Notes: generated from the letters alone by a model not told the origin. Positions 23,915 through 35,199 are shown, counted from the first letter of the stretch. The stretch: DNA of 64,000 nt from Cellulosimicrobium funkei (GCF_001019615.1 NZ_JNBQ01000012.1:1-64000), one strand, 5' to 3'. Program-made: numbers and translations.

Positions 23915-24349
23915 ATGCAGCTCGAGTGGACACAACCGTTTCGGTGGGGCCTCCTCCTGGCTTTCGACGAACGGGAGTCCTTCGACCTGCCTACGGACCT
24001 TGGCGACGAGGCGATCACCTCGTCAGAGTCTTGCCTAGCCGTACCGGTGCTACATGCAGCCGACATCGACATCCCGGATGACTGGCCCGAGGACGTGACC
24101 CTTCCGTCGGCGATGGTGACCGTGGCGGTCGTCGTCGGTGAGCCCTTTCCATTGGATGACGCGGTGGAGTTCGACGGGCAGCTGAATTGCCCGTCCGGGC
24201 GCCTCGCGATCGGGGACGCCGAGAATGAGCGCGTCGTCGACGTCCGTCGAGGGCCCATACGAGTGCAAGTCATCAGAGAGCCACTCGAGTACGCGAGCCA
24301 CGTGACGATGCGCATCGGCGCCCCGGAGCCGACTGATGTCCGGACGTAG
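23915..24349 (+). CDS. Passenger gene in the IS: uncharacterised 144-residue protein
   Basis: Starts MQLEWTQPFRWGLLLAFDE. It is acidic and beta-rich, with GDEAITSSESCLAVPVLHAADIDIPDDW, VTLPSAMVTVAVVVGEPF and a C-terminal segment GQLNCPSGRLAIGDAENERVV...RGPIRVQVIREPLEYASHVTM. The C-terminal pattern resembles small proteins that act as immunity or competence regulators, but no family is confirmed. ATG with cgggg upstream. It is not part of any transposase and is bounded by the IS repeat, so it moves with the element. Confidence 0.6.
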   Translation: MQLEWTQPFRWGLLLAFDERESFDLPTDLGDEAITSSESCLAVPVLHAADIDIPDDWPEDVTLPSAMVTVAVVVGEPFPLDDAVEFDGQLNCPSGRLAIGDAENERVVDVRRGPIRVQVIREPLEYASHVTMRIGAPEPTDVRT

Positions 24350-24487
24350 AGGCTTGAGTCCATGGGCCGTGTCGCACCAAGCACCTCTACCGGCCCCGCC
24401 AACCCATTCAGGCCTCGGATCACAGCGCGACGCACTCGGCAAGGTCCGGCACGAGGGAATCGAACAGGGCGCCGCTCAACTCGAGTA

Positions 24488-24501
24488 GGGAGACACGCCC
24501 T
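24488..24501. repeat. Right inverted repeat of the IS
   Basis: GGGAGACACGCCCT, the mirror image of 22814-22827, followed directly by AG of the CTAG duplication. Confidence 0.85.
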
Positions 24502-24591
24502 AGAGGCCGGGGAGCCAGGGATCCGTCGAGCGGGGGCGCCAGGACGCGCCGGGGTTCTCGCGCGGTGGGCGGCTCGTGGGAGGCTGGTGCC

Positions 24592-25602
24592 ATGCCCGCG
24601 CCGACCCGTACCGCCCGTCCGTCCGCCGGCCCGTCGCTCGCGTGGGACGACGTCCGGATCGCACCGGTCGTGCTGGTGCAGGGTCCCGAGTCGCTCCTGG
24701 CCGAGCGTGCCGTGGACGCGATCGTCGGGCTCGCGCGCGAGCGGGACCCGGAGGTCGAGAAGGTCACGATGGAGGGGGCGACCTACCAGGCGGGCATGCT
24801 CACGGTCGCCGCGAGCCCGTCGCTGTTCGGTGAGGCCAAGGTCGTGGTCATCGAGGGGGCGGAGGCGGCGACCGACGCGCTCGTCGCCGACGTCGTGGAC
24901 TACGTCCCGACGGCCGACCCGGAGACGACCGTCGTCGTCGTGCACGGGGGCGGCGTGCGTGGCAAGCGCATGCTCGACGCGATCAAGGCGAGCGGCGCGC
25001 CGGTCGTCGCGGTCGAGGCGATCAAGAAGGACTCCGACAAGACCGCGTTCGTCACCGCCGAGTTCCGTCGTGCCCGCCGCCGCATCGACGCGTCGGGAGT
25101 GCGCGCGCTCGTCGAGGCGGTCGGCAACGACCTGCGCGAGCTCGCCGCCGCGTGCAGCCAGCTCGTCACCGACACGGACGGCACCGTGAGCGAGGCGGTC
25201 GTCGACCGCTACTACGGCGGCCGGGTCGAGGCGACCGGCTTCCGTGTCGCGGACGCAGCCGTCGCGGGGAACGCGGGGGAGGCCGTCGCGCTCCTGCGCC
25301 ACGCGCTCGCGACCGGTGCCGACCCGGTGCCGCTCGTCGCCGCGCTCGCGATGAAGCTCCGCGCGCTCGCGAAGGTCGGCGCGATGCGCGGTCGCGGCGG
25401 CATCGCCGCCAAGGACCTCGGGCTCGCCCCCTGGCAGGTCGACCGTGCACGCCGCGAGCTCGCGGGGTGGACCCCGGAGGGCCTCGCCACGGCCATCAGC
25501 GCCGTCGCGCAGGCCGACGCCGAGGTCAAGGGCGCCGGGCGGGACCCGGTGTTCGCCGTCGAGCGGGCGGTCCTCACCATCGCCCGCGCCCACGGTCGCT
25601 GA
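24592..25602 (+). CDS. holA: DNA polymerase III delta subunit
   Basis: 336 residues from ATG 24592 (gggagg upstream). The clamp-loader delta subunit opens the sliding clamp. Its pattern is clear: VVLVQGPESLLAERAVDAIV (about 24-43), LFGEAKVVVIEGAE (about 76-89), AVEAIKKDSDKTAFVTAEFRR (about 140-160) and the C-terminal collar helices AAKDLGLAPWQVDRARRELAGW. Divergent genes near comEC commonly include holA. It is separated from comEC here only by the IS. Confidence 0.92.
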   Translation: MPAPTRTARPSAGPSLAWDDVRIAPVVLVQGPESLLAERAVDAIVGLARERDPEVEKVTMEGATYQAGMLTVAASPSLFGEAKVVVIEGAEAATDALVADVVDYVPTADPETTVVVVHGGGVRGKRMLDAIKASGAPVVAVEAIKKDSDKTAFVTAEFRRARRRIDASGVRALVEAVGNDLRELAAACSQLVTDTDGTVSEAVVDRYYGGRVEATGFRVADAAVAGNAGEAVALLRHALATGADPVPLVAALAMKLRALAKVGAMRGRGGIAAKDLGLAPWQVDRARRELAGWTPEGLATAISAVAQADAEVKGAGRDPVFAVERAVLTIARAHGR

Positions 25603-25634
25603 GCGCGCTCGACGGGCCGACGACGGCGGACCAC

Positions 25635-25699
25635 GACCAGGGCTCTACCTCGCCCGACCAGGGCTCTACCTCGCCGGACCAGGGCTCTACCTCGCCGGG
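25635..25699. repeat. Three-fold 21-bp tandem repeat downstream of holA
   Basis: Copies begin at 25635, 25656 and 25677. The unit reads GACCAGGGCTCTACCTCGCC plus one variable base. It sits in the holA 3' flank before the terminator and has no good reading frame of its own. Confidence 0.8.
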
Positions 25700-25722
25700 T
25701 AGGGGTGTTCTCTCACCCCACG

Positions 25723-25764
25723 CACGGAGGGGCGCCGACCCGTGCGGGTCGGCGCCCCTCCGTG
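25723..25764. terminator. Bidirectional terminator between holA and rpsT
   Basis: 18-bp perfect stem CACGGAGGGGCGCCGACC (25723-25740) / GGTCGGCGCCCCTCCGTG (25747-25764) with a 6-base loop. It serves two converging genes. Confidence 0.88.
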
Positions 25765-25825
25765 GGAAGCCTGTGCGGCCGTCGTGACGTTCAGCGTGTC
25801 ACGTCAGCGCGGGCGAACCGTGCGC

Positions 25826-26086
25826 TCAGAGAGCGTTGACGGCCTTCGCGATGGCCGACTTGCGGTTCGCGGCCTGGTTCGCGTGGATGACGCCCTTCGA
25901 GACGGCCTTGTCGAGCTTGCGCGACGCAGCCTGGAGCGCGGTGCTCGCCGCGTCCTTGTCGCCCGCGGCGACGGCCTCGCGCACGCGGCGCACGTACGTC
26001 TTGAGCTCGGACTTGACCGCCTTGTTGCGCAGGCGAGCCTTCTCGTTCGTACGGATGCGCTTGATCTGGGACTTGATGTTTGCCAC
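25826..26086 (-). CDS. rpsT: 30S ribosomal protein bS20
   Basis: 86 residues, starting [20 protein letters not shown] with the canonical bS20 helix, later [20 protein letters not shown]. Length is typical. It is basic throughout and binds 16S rRNA. It is convergent with holA, the usual arrangement in actinobacteria. Confidence 0.97.
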   Translation of the reverse strand: MANIKSQIKRIRTNEKARLRNKAVKSELKTYVRRVREAVAAGDKDAASTALQAASRKLDKAVSKGVIHANQAANRKSAIAKAVNAL

Positions 26087-26341
26087 GTGTGGACTCTCTG
26101 GTTCTGTTCGCCGGAGCGAGCGGATAGGTCGTAGAGGGCGGCTCCAGCTCCGGGACTGGGGTGGGGAACCCGTGGAGAGGTGCTGGGGCTGTGCCCGCCG
26201 ACCTGGGCGGACACGCGACCACCAAGACTACCAGCGGTCGGGGCCCGAACTCCAATCCGCCGGAGCTCCCGCCGGAGCCCCCACCGGACGACGCCGCGAG
26301 GTCGCCGCGTCGCGTCCCTGTCGGGTTCCCGGTCCGCGGGG

Positions 26342-26978
26342 TCAGCGGTGCTGCGCGATGCCCGCCACCACGCGGTCGAAGACGTCGCGCCCCACCACGG
26401 CGCCCTCGCGCCGCACCGCGCCCGGCTCGACGCGGATCACGCGGTCGAGCCGGACCTCGCTGTCGCGGCCCTGGGTGTCCCACGGGCCGGACCCGATGTC
26501 GAGCCAGTAGCGACCCCACCGGGCCTCGTCGCGCGCGTCGCGCGAGTGGTCCTTGCTCGTGAGCATGACGCCGAGCAGCCAGTCACCGTCCGACCCGACG
26601 AGCAGCACGGGCCGGTCCTTGCCCTGCGAGAAGTCCTCCTCGAAGGGCACCCAGGTCCAGACGATCTCCCCGGGGTCCGGGTCGCCGTCGAGCCGCGGCG
26701 CGTACTGCGCGCGGACGCGACCCTCGTAGTCGCCGGGGTACGCGCCGGTGCGGCTGCCGCCCGCTCCCGCGCGCCGGGGCGCTTGGCCGGCCAGGGGCCG
26801 TCGGGCGTGGGCCCGGGCGCGGGGACGGCGTCCGGCCCGACGGCGTCCGCTCCCTCCCGGGCGCGCGCGTCGCCGCGGTGCCCGTGCCGCCCTGCGAGCC
26901 CTGCGACGAGCGCGTGAGCCCGGAGACGACGGCGCGTGCCGCGTCGGTGAGTAGTCCCAGCCATCGGTTGCGTGCCAC
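26342..26978 (-). pseudogene. PemK/MazF-family toxin-like gene with frame disruptions
   Basis: The C-terminal 130 residues form a PemK-like growth inhibitor: GAYPGDYEGRVRAQYAPRLDGDPDPGEIVWTWVPFEEDFSQGKDRPVLLVGSDGDWLLGVMLTSKDH ... EVRLDRVIRVEPGAVRREGAV. The expected N-terminus (MARNRWLGLLTDAARAVVSGL, ATG 26978) is in a different frame. The linker between them is best coding in a third frame (EGADAVGPDAVPAPGPTPDGPWPAKR). Two shifts are needed to join the protein, so it is frame-disrupted by mutation or by sequence error. Related chromosomal copies in other actinobacteria lack a recognisable antitoxin, and none is seen here. Confidence 0.65.
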
Positions 26979-27037
26979 GCGCGCACCCTACCGGGCGTGC
27001 CTCGCCGCGGTCAGGGCGCTCAGGGCGGCTGGTGCGG

Positions 27038-27742
27038 TCAGGGTGTGAGGCGCCTGGCGAGCGCGGCGGCCAGCGCGTCGGCGTCGCCGTCCACCACGAC
27101 GCCGGCCGCGGCAGGTGCGAGCCGTCCCCACAGCAGGAGCGCGAGCTCGCGCGCGGGTGCCGACGCCGTCGCTGCCGGCTCGCCGTCGCCGAGGACCCAC
27201 GACCGTCCGGCGTCGATGGCCCGGAGCGCGACGGGCAGGGCCAGCGGCTCCGCACGGCCGAGGCGGACCTGGCGAGGCGCCATGACCGTGACGACCTCGT
27301 CCACGGCGTCCGCCCAGACGACGGGGTCGACGTCACGGACCGCGTAACCGCGGGCGGCGCGGAGGTCGTGCAGGTGCACGAGCGTCTCGTGCGTCTGCCG
27401 GCGGTGCCAGAAGAGCACCGTCGAGGCCGGGTCGTCCGGTGCGAGGAGCGTCCACGCCGGGGCGTCCGGGTCGAGCGCGGCGAGCGTCGTGCGCAGCTCC
27501 GCCGCGTGCTCGGCGTAGAACGGGGCGAGGTCGAACGGGCCGGGCCCGAGCGGCGTCTCCGGCCGTCGTCGGGCCTGCGCGGCCGCCCAGTGGTGGACGC
27601 TCCCGACGTGCTCGACGAGGTCGCGGACCCGCCACCCGGCGCACGCCGGGACCGGCGTCTCCGGGTCGGCGTCGCGGACCTCGGCGAGGAACGCGTCCTG
27701 GAGGCGGGACAGCAGCGCGAGGTGGTCGAGGGCGTCGTCCAT
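27038..27742 (-). CDS. Maleylpyruvate isomerase family mycothiol-dependent enzyme (MDMPI/DinB-like)
   Basis: 234 residues. The four-helix N-terminal domain includes PVPACAGWRVRDLVEHVGSVHHWAAAQARRR (metal-site His about 49) and the family motif FWHRRQTHETLVHLHDLRAA (Glu and His ligands about 117-121). The C-terminal domain includes DAGRSWVLGDGEPAATASAPARELALLLWGR. Such enzymes use mycothiol, the actinobacterial thiol. Substrate unknown. Confidence 0.85.
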   Translation of the reverse strand: MDDALDHLALLSRLQDAFLAEVRDADPETPVPACAGWRVRDLVEHVGSVHHWAAAQARRRPETPLGPGPFDLAPFYAEHAAELRTTLAALDPDAPAWTLLAPDDPASTVLFWHRRQTHETLVHLHDLRAARGYAVRDVDPVVWADAVDEVVTVMAPRQVRLGRAEPLALPVALRAIDAGRSWVLGDGEPAATASAPARELALLLWGRLAPAAAGVVVDGDADALAAALARRLTP

Positions 27743-27773
27743 GGCGGGAGTATGCCCGCGCGGGACCGCCGCG

Positions 27774-28352
27774 TCAGCCCCCGAGGACGGCGTCCACCTC
27801 GCGCAGGAAGTCGTCGAGGTCGCCGGGGTCGCGCGACGTGACGAGCGTGTAGCCGTCGTCGTCCCGCACGACGGGACGGTCGACCCAGGCCCCGCCCGCG
27901 TTGAGCACGTCGGTCTCGAGCGACGGGTAGCTCGTGAGGGTCTTGCCCTCGACGGCTGCCGCCTCGACGAGCGCCCAGGGGCCGTGGCAGATCGCCGCGA
28001 CGGGCTTGCCCGCGGTCGTGAACGCGCGCACGAGGCTCACGGCGTCGTCCTGGAGGCGCAGGGCGTCGGCGTTGATCGTGCCGCCGGGCACGAGCAGCAG
28101 GTCGTACGCGGCGGGGTCGGCGTCGGCGTGCGTGAGCGTCGGGGTGACGGTGCGGCCGGGGTCCTTGTCGTCCACGAGGGTCTGCACGTCGTCGGCGGAC
28201 ACGGCGGCGACGTCGACCTCCACCCCCTCGCCGCGCAGGTGCTCGAGCGGGACCACGAGCTCGTCCTGCTCGACGCCGTAGTTCGTCACGATCGCCAGCA
28301 CGCGACGGCCGCCGGGGCGGCCGGAGGTCCGGTGCGCGGTGTCCTGGGCCAT
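27774..28352 (-). CDS. DJ-1/PfpI family protein (type 1 glutamine amidotransferase fold)
   Basis: 192 residues. The nucleophile elbow is AAICHGPWALVEA (Cys about 122), with DLLLVPGGTINADAL (about 84-98) and the C-terminal LVTSRDPGDLDDFL. The start MAQDTAHRTSGRPGGRRVLAIVTNYGVEQDELV matches the family, whose members act as peptidase-like or stress chaperones/glyoxalases. It is divergent from lepA. The exact activity cannot be read. Confidence 0.88.
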   Translation of the reverse strand: MAQDTAHRTSGRPGGRRVLAIVTNYGVEQDELVVPLEHLRGEGVEVDVAAVSADDVQTLVDDKDPGRTVTPTLTHADADPAAYDLLLVPGGTINADALRLQDDAVSLVRAFTTAGKPVAAICHGPWALVEAAAVEGKTLTSYPSLETDVLNAGGAWVDRPVVRDDDGYTLVTSRDPGDLDDFLREVDAVLGG

Positions 28353-28552
28353 GAGTGCTCCTCTCGTCGCCGGGCGGCCGGTGCCGCCGGGACCTCCACG
28401 CTAGGTCGGTGCACGGCGCCCCGCAGGGCGGGCGGGTGCGCGACGCCGGACGTGGGACAATGGACGTTCCCGCCCGCCCGAGAGCGACCGTCGGCGCGCC
28501 GCCCCCGAGCGCGCGGCCCGACCCGCACGCCACTCCCAGGAGCGCACCCGCG

Positions 28553-30441
<1,889 letters not shown>

Positions 30442-30445
<4 letters not shown>

Positions 30446-31776
30446 GCCCTGCCCTGCCCGACGGCGAGCCGGTCCCGCCCGACGGCTCGCTCCCCGCGTG
30501 GATCGCGGCGGGCGGGGACGGGTCCGTCGCGGGGGCGCCCGGCCCGACGGCGTCGCGCGGGTTCGGCGTCTACCTGCACGTCCCGTTCTGCTCGGTCCGG
30601 TGCGGGTACTGCGACTTCAACACCTACACGGCGTCCGAGCTCGGCGGGGGCGCGAGCCAGGCGTCGTACGCGAGCACGGCGCTGCGCGAGATCGACCTCG
30701 CGGCGCGCGTGCTGCGCGACGCCGCACTGCCCGAGCGCCCCGTCTCGACCGTCTTCGTCGGCGGGGGGACGCCCACGCTCCTGCCTGCCGGCGACCTCGT
30801 GCGCCTGCTCCGCGGCGTGCGCGACGCGTGGGGCCTCGCGCCCGACGCCGAGGTGACGACCGAGGCCAACCCCGACTCGGTGACGCCCGAGTCTCTCGCG
30901 GAGCTCGCGGCGGCCGGGTTCACGCGCGTCTCGTTCGGCATGCAGTCCGCCGTCCCGCACGTGCTCGCGACCCTCGAGCGCACGCACGACCCGCGCCGCA
31001 TCCCCGACGTCGTGCGCTGGGCGCGCGACGCGGGCCTCCAGGTCTCGCTCGACCTCATCTACGGCACGCCGGGGGAGAGCCTCGACGACTGGCGGGCGAG
31101 CCTCGACGCCGCCCTCGCGACCGGCGTCGACCACGTGTCGGCCTACGCCCTCGTCGTCGAGGCGGGCACCAAGATGGCCGCCCAGGTGCGCCGCGGCGAG
31201 GTCGCGCTGCCGAGCGAGGACGACCAGGCGACGAAGTACGAGCTCGCCGACGAGCTGCTCACCGCCGCCGGGCTCACCTGGTACGAGGTGAGCAACTGGG
31301 CTCGCGCCGACGACGACCGCTGCCGCCACAACCTCGCGTACTGGCGGGGCGACGACTGGTGGGGGATCGGTCCCGGCGCGCACTCGTACGTCGCGGTCCC
31401 CGGGGCGCTGCGTGCCGACCCGTCAGTGACCGACGACACGGGCGCGTCGGTCCGGGACGCGAGGGTCGGCGTGCGATGGTGGAACGTGAAGCACCCGCGC
31501 CGGTACGCGGCGCTGCTCGAGGCGGGCACGAGCCCCGCCGCAGGACGTGAGCTCCTCACGCGGGACGAGGGCCGGCTCGAGCAGGCCATGCTCGGCGTGC
31601 GGCTGCACGAGGGTCTCGACCTCGCGGTCCTGTCCCCGGCCGGACGGCGCGCCGTCGCCGGGCTCGTCGCGAACGGGCTCCTCGACGGCCGCGCGGCGGT
31701 CGCGGGACGCGCGGTGCTCACCCTGCGAGGACGGTTGCTGGCGGACACGGTGGTACGGGAGATCACGGACGAGTGA
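30442..31776 (+). CDS. hemW: Radical SAM heme chaperone HemW
   Basis: 444 residues. The radical SAM motif [10 protein letters not shown] begins at C50 (CxxxCxxCxF) and lacks the fourth Cys that marks HemN, so this is HemW rather than coproporphyrinogen oxidase. GVYLHVPF before it, GGGTPTLL and EANPDSV, and the C-terminal [17 protein letters not shown] all match. It is coupled to lepA and to the next gene (GTGA overlap). Confidence 0.93.
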
Positions 31777-33899
31777 CGACGACTCACGAGGCATCTCGAC
31801 CCGGGACGACCCCTGCGGGGGTCGGCCGCCCGACGCTCGAGACGCCTCGTGTCGTCGGGCACGTGCGCGCACCGTCATCGGGCCGCCGGCCGGGCCGCCC
31901 GACGGTGCGCTACCGCCGGATGCCCGGGCTCGACGGGCTGCGGGCGCTGGCCGTCGTGGTCGTCGTCGCGTTCCACCTCGCCCCCGCCACCTTCCCGGGC
32001 GGGTACGTCGGGGTCGACGTCTTCTTCGTGCTCTCGGGCTTCCTCATCACGACGCTGCTCGTGCGCGAGCATCGCGACCGGCACCACGTGGGGCTGCGCG
32101 CCTTCTGGGCGCGCCGGGCGCGCCGCCTGCTCCCCGCGCTCGGGCTGGTCGTGGCGGTGTGCACGGCCGTCGCGGCGGTCGTCGGCGGCGACGTCCTCGT
32201 CGGCATCGGCCCCCAGCTCCTCGGCGCCGCGACGTTCACGAGCAACTGGGTCGACGTCGCGAGCGGCGCCACGTACTCGGGAGCCCTGCTCCCGCACCTC
32301 TTCGGCAACCTGTGGTCGCTCGCGGTCGAGGAGCAGTTCTACCTCCTGTGGCCGCTCGCCGTCGTGCTCCTGAGCGTCGTGCGGCCCCTGCGCCGTCGGG
32401 CGCCGTGGATCGTGGCCGGTCTGGGGCTGGCGTCCGCGGCCCTCATGGCGCTGCTCTACGCGCCCGGCGCCGACCCGACGCGCGTCTACGTCGGCACCGA
32501 CACCCACCTCTTCGCGCTCATGGCCGGGGCGGCGCTCGCGTTCTGGCACGTGCGCCCCGTCCAGCGGCCCGACGGCGACGCCCGGTCCGGCGCCGACGCC
32601 CACGTCCTCCTGCCGGGCGGTCCGCGCGTGCGCACGCCGCGCGGCCGGCTCGCCGTCCTCGCCGCCGGGGTGGCGGGCGCGGTCGTGCTCGGGGTCGCGG
32701 TCGCGACGATGCGCTGGGACGACGCCCTCGCCTACCGCGGCGGGCTGCTCGTGTGCGCCGTCGCCGCGACCGCGGTGCTCAACGCCGTCGTGTGCCTGCC
32801 CGGCCTCGGCACGCAGCTCGACCGCGGCCCGCTCGGCTGGGTCGGACGGCGGTCGTACGGGCTCTACCTGTGGCACTGGCCCGTGCTCGTGCTCGCCGCG
32901 TCCTCGCTCGGGACCGTGGTCGGGCCCGTGCCGCCGGGCACGGTGCACCCGGTGGTCGTCGTCGTGACGCTCACCGTGACGGTGATCGCGGCGGCGCTCT
33001 CCTTCCGGTACGTCGAGCGCCCCGTCCTGCGGCGCGGGCTGCGCGGCGCGGCGCGCGACCTCGCGCGCCGGCTCCAGCCGACGTCCGACGAGGCCGGGCC
33101 GCGCGTCCTCTCCCGCCGGGGCTGGGCGCTCGCGGCGTCGTGCGCGCTCGTCGTCGGCCTCTCCGCCGCCGGCGTCGTCACAGCTCCTGCCACGACGAGC
33201 GTGGAGCAGCAGATCGCGGCGGGGGAGCAGGCAGCGCAGGCGACGCAGGCCGCGTCGGACGCCCCGGCGGAGGCCGCTCCGGAGGCGGACGCCCCGGAGG
33301 GGGAAGCACCGGCAGACGGAGCCGGGCCCGACCCGGCCGCCTCGCCCGCACCGGACCCCGAGCCCGGGGCCGACGAGGTGCCGGCGGGGCCGGTCGCCGC
33401 GCCGACGGGCGACCAGGTCACCGTCGTCGGCGACTCGGTGACGCTCGCGAGCGCGCCCGCGCTCCTGTCCGCGCTCCCGGGCGCCTACGTCGACGGCGCG
33501 GTCTCGCGCCAGGTCAAGGACGGACCGGCGGCGCTCGCCGCCGCGCGCGGCGCGGGCGCGCTGCGGCCCTACGTCGTCGTCTCCCTCGGGACGAACAGCA
33601 CCGCGAGCGCCGCGGCGATGGACGAGCTGCTCGCGGCGATCGGACCCGACCACCGCGTCGTGCTCGTCACCGGGTACGCCGACCGGCCGTGGGTCCCCGG
33701 CACCAACGCTGAGATCGTCGCCGCCGCGGGCCGGCACCCCGGCGTGGTCGTCGCGGACTGGTCGGCCGCGGCGGCCGCGGACCCCTCCGTGCTCGGCCCG
33801 GACGGCGTGCACCCCACGGACGCCGGCGCGACGGCGTACACGGCGGTCGTCGTCGACGGCCTGACCCGCGCGGCGGCGCTGGGCTCCGCGACGAGCTGA
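31773..33899 (+). CDS. Membrane acyltransferase with C-terminal SGNH hydrolase domain (OafA/YrhL type)
   Basis: 708 residues. The N-terminal half is an acyltransferase-3 domain: MPGLDGLRALAVVVVVAFHL (about 49-68), GVDVFFVLSGFLIT, RARRLLPAL, FGNLWSLAVEEQFYLLWPLAV, LPG/LYLWHWPVLVLA, each followed by membrane spans. An Ala/Pro/Glu-rich linker (about 500-545) leads to an SGNH domain with GDSVTLASAPALL (Ser), VSLGTNS (Asn) and DGVHPTDAGA (Asp-His). It likely O-acetylates a cell-envelope glycan outside the membrane. It is coupled to hemW, which is unusual but need not be functional. Confidence 0.88.
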   Translation: MTTTHEASRPGTTPAGVGRPTLETPRVVGHVRAPSSGRRPGRPTVRYRRMPGLDGLRALAVVVVVAFHLAPATFPGGYVGVDVFFVLSGFLITTLLVREHRDRHHVGLRAFWARRARRLLPALGLVVAVCTAVAAVVGGDVLVGIGPQLLGAATFTSNWVDVASGATYSGALLPHLFGNLWSLAVEEQFYLLWPLAVVLLSVVRPLRRRAPWIVAGLGLASAALMALLYAPGADPTRVYVGTDTHLFALMAGAALAFWHVRPVQRPDGDARSGADAHVLLPGGPRVRTPRGRLAVLAAGVAGAVVLGVAVATMRWDDALAYRGGLLVCAVAATAVLNAVVCLPGLGTQLDRGPLGWVGRRSYGLYLWHWPVLVLAASSLGTVVGPVPPGTVHPVVVVVTLTVTVIAAALSFRYVERPVLRRGLRGAARDLARRLQPTSDEAGPRVLSRRGWALAASCALVVGLSAAGVVTAPATTSVEQQIAAGEQAAQATQAASDAPAEAAPEADAPEGEAPADGAGPDPAASPAPDPEPGADEVPAGPVAAPTGDQVTVVGDSVTLASAPALLSALPGAYVDGAVSRQVKDGPAALAAARGAGALRPYVVVSLGTNSTASAAAMDELLAAIGPDHRVVLVTGYADRPWVPGTNAEIVAAAGRHPGVVVADWSAAAAADPSVLGPDGVHPTDAGATAYTAVVVDGLTRAAALGSATS

Positions 33900-34104
33900 C
33901 CCTGCGTCACGTCGTGCGGTCTCGCCCGTGGGGGCGCCGGGTGACATCTGCCCGCGGCCGTTCCGCCCGGCGTTTCCCCTAGCGTCGTCGGCGGAATCCC
34001 GAGAGGCTGTACGGCGACAGCGAAATGTGCGACTGACACACGACGTCCACATCCGGTGCGTGGCGGCGGTTTCGCCGCGGCCCGTCGACCGTCCGAGGAG
34101 ACCC

Positions 34105-35199
34105 ATGAGCGAGAGCACCGCGGGCGGCCCGCCGCGCGACGAGAACGAGCCGCAGCTCCCGTCGGACGCCCCGGCGCCCGAGAACCCGTACGTGGCGGCC
34201 GAGCCGCCGGTCCCGCCCCAGGAGTCTGGCGCTCCCGAGCCCGCCGCGCCGCAGCCGCCGCCGGCATCCGCACCGCCCGCGTCGCCGCCCCCGGCCGGGC
34301 CGCCGGCACAGCCGCACGGTGCCCCGCCGGCGGGTGCGTACCCGCCCCCGGCCGGGCCGCCGCCTGGTCAGCCGTACGGCGCTCCGCCGGCCGGTGCGTA
34401 CCCGCCGCCTGCGGGGCCGCCGCCCGCGCAGCCGTACGGCCAGCAGCCGCCGGGGCAGCCGCCGTACGGCGGGCAGCCCGGCTACCCGCCGCCGGCCGCG
34501 CCGTACGGGCAGCCGGGCTACCCGGGGCAGACGGTCCAGGTCCAGGACGCCTTCTCCTACGGCTGGAACAAGTTCACGCAGAACGTCGGCGTCATCCTCG
34601 GCGGCGTCCTCACGTACGTCGCCGTACTCGCCGGCCTGTCGGTCGCGTTCTGGGCGATCCTCGTCGGGACGGCGCAGACGACCGTCGACCCGGTCACCGG
34701 CGAGGTCAGCACGGCGGGCGGGTTCGCGTTCGGGTTCGGCACGTTCCTGTTCGTCGCGATCTTCGTCGTGCTGGGCTTCCTCGTGCAGGCCGCGGTGGTC
34801 AACGTGTCGCTCCTGGTCACCCGGGGCAAGAAGCTCGAGTACGCGGACTTCTTCCGGTACCCGAACCTCGGCACCGTGATCCTCGCCGCCCTCCTCATCG
34901 GGCTCGCGACGGGCGTGCTGGCCATCACGATCGTGGGTCCGATCGTGTTCGTGTTCTTCGCCCAGTTCACGCTGTTCTACGTCATCGACAAGAAGCTCGG
35001 CGTCTTCGACGCGTTCAAGGCGAGCTTCACGGTCGTGAGCAGGAACCTCGGCACGGTCGTGCTGCTGTTCCTCGGCGTGTACCTCGCCCAGCTCGTCGGG
35101 ACGCTCCTGTGCTACGTCGGCCTGCTCGTCGCTCTGCCGGTCGCCCAGATCGCGACGGCGTACGTGTACCGACGCCTGAACGCCGAGCAGCCCGTCTGA
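34105..35199 (+). CDS. Membrane protein with Pro/Gly/Tyr-rich N-terminus (DUF-type, paralogue 1)
   Basis: 364 residues from ATG 34105 (gaggagaccc upstream). Residues 30-145 are a repeat tract of the type GAPPAGAYPPPAGPPP. From about 150 there are six membrane spans (FTQNVGVILGGVLTYVAVLA, GFAFGFGTFLFVAIFVVLGF, GTVILAALLIGLATGVLAITIVGPIVFVFF, NLGTVVLLFLGVYLAQLVGTLLCYVGLLVALPVAQIA) and the motif AYVYRRLNAEQPV at the end. It is a glycerophosphoryl-diester-type membrane-spanning domain. It is paralogous to the next gene. Confidence 0.8.
   Translation: MSESTAGGPPRDENEPQLPSDAPAPENPYVAAEPPVPPQESGAPEPAAPQPPPASAPPASPPPAGPPAQPHGAPPAGAYPPPAGPPPGQPYGAPPAGAYPPPAGPPPAQPYGQQPPGQPPYGGQPGYPPPAAPYGQPGYPGQTVQVQDAFSYGWNKFTQNVGVILGGVLTYVAVLAGLSVAFWAILVGTAQTTVDPVTGEVSTAGGFAFGFGTFLFVAIFVVLGFLVQAAVVNVSLLVTRGKKLEYADFFRYPNLGTVILAALLIGLATGVLAITIVGPIVFVFFAQFTLFYVIDKKLGVFDAFKASFTVVSRNLGTVVLLFLGVYLAQLVGTLLCYVGLLVALPVAQIATAYVYRRLNAEQPV

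Larger units (their letters stand above)
22816..24499. mobile_element. IS5/IS427-type insertion sequence with a passenger gene
   Basis: GGCGTGTCTCCC at the left and GGGAGACACGCC at the right are perfect inverted repeats. Each is flanked by CTAG (22812-22815 and 24500-24503), giving a CTAG target duplication (IS5 family elements favour CTAR). The element is about 1,684 bp, about twice the usual IS427-group length. The extra length lies between the transposase stop (23771) and the right repeat, where an unrelated gene is found (23915). Confidence 0.85.

Noticed and set aside
23845-25593. Leftward 582-codon frame crossing the IS end and holA
   Set aside because: It crosses an IS boundary and is antisense to holA; it cannot be an old gene.
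25635-25699. CRISPR array at the 21-bp repeats
   Set aside because: The copies are adjacent with no spacers and no cas genes are near.
31875-34118. Leftward frame of 747 codons opposite the acyltransferase gene
   Set aside because: Same kind of shadow, composed almost wholly of Arg, Gly, Asp, His and Glu.
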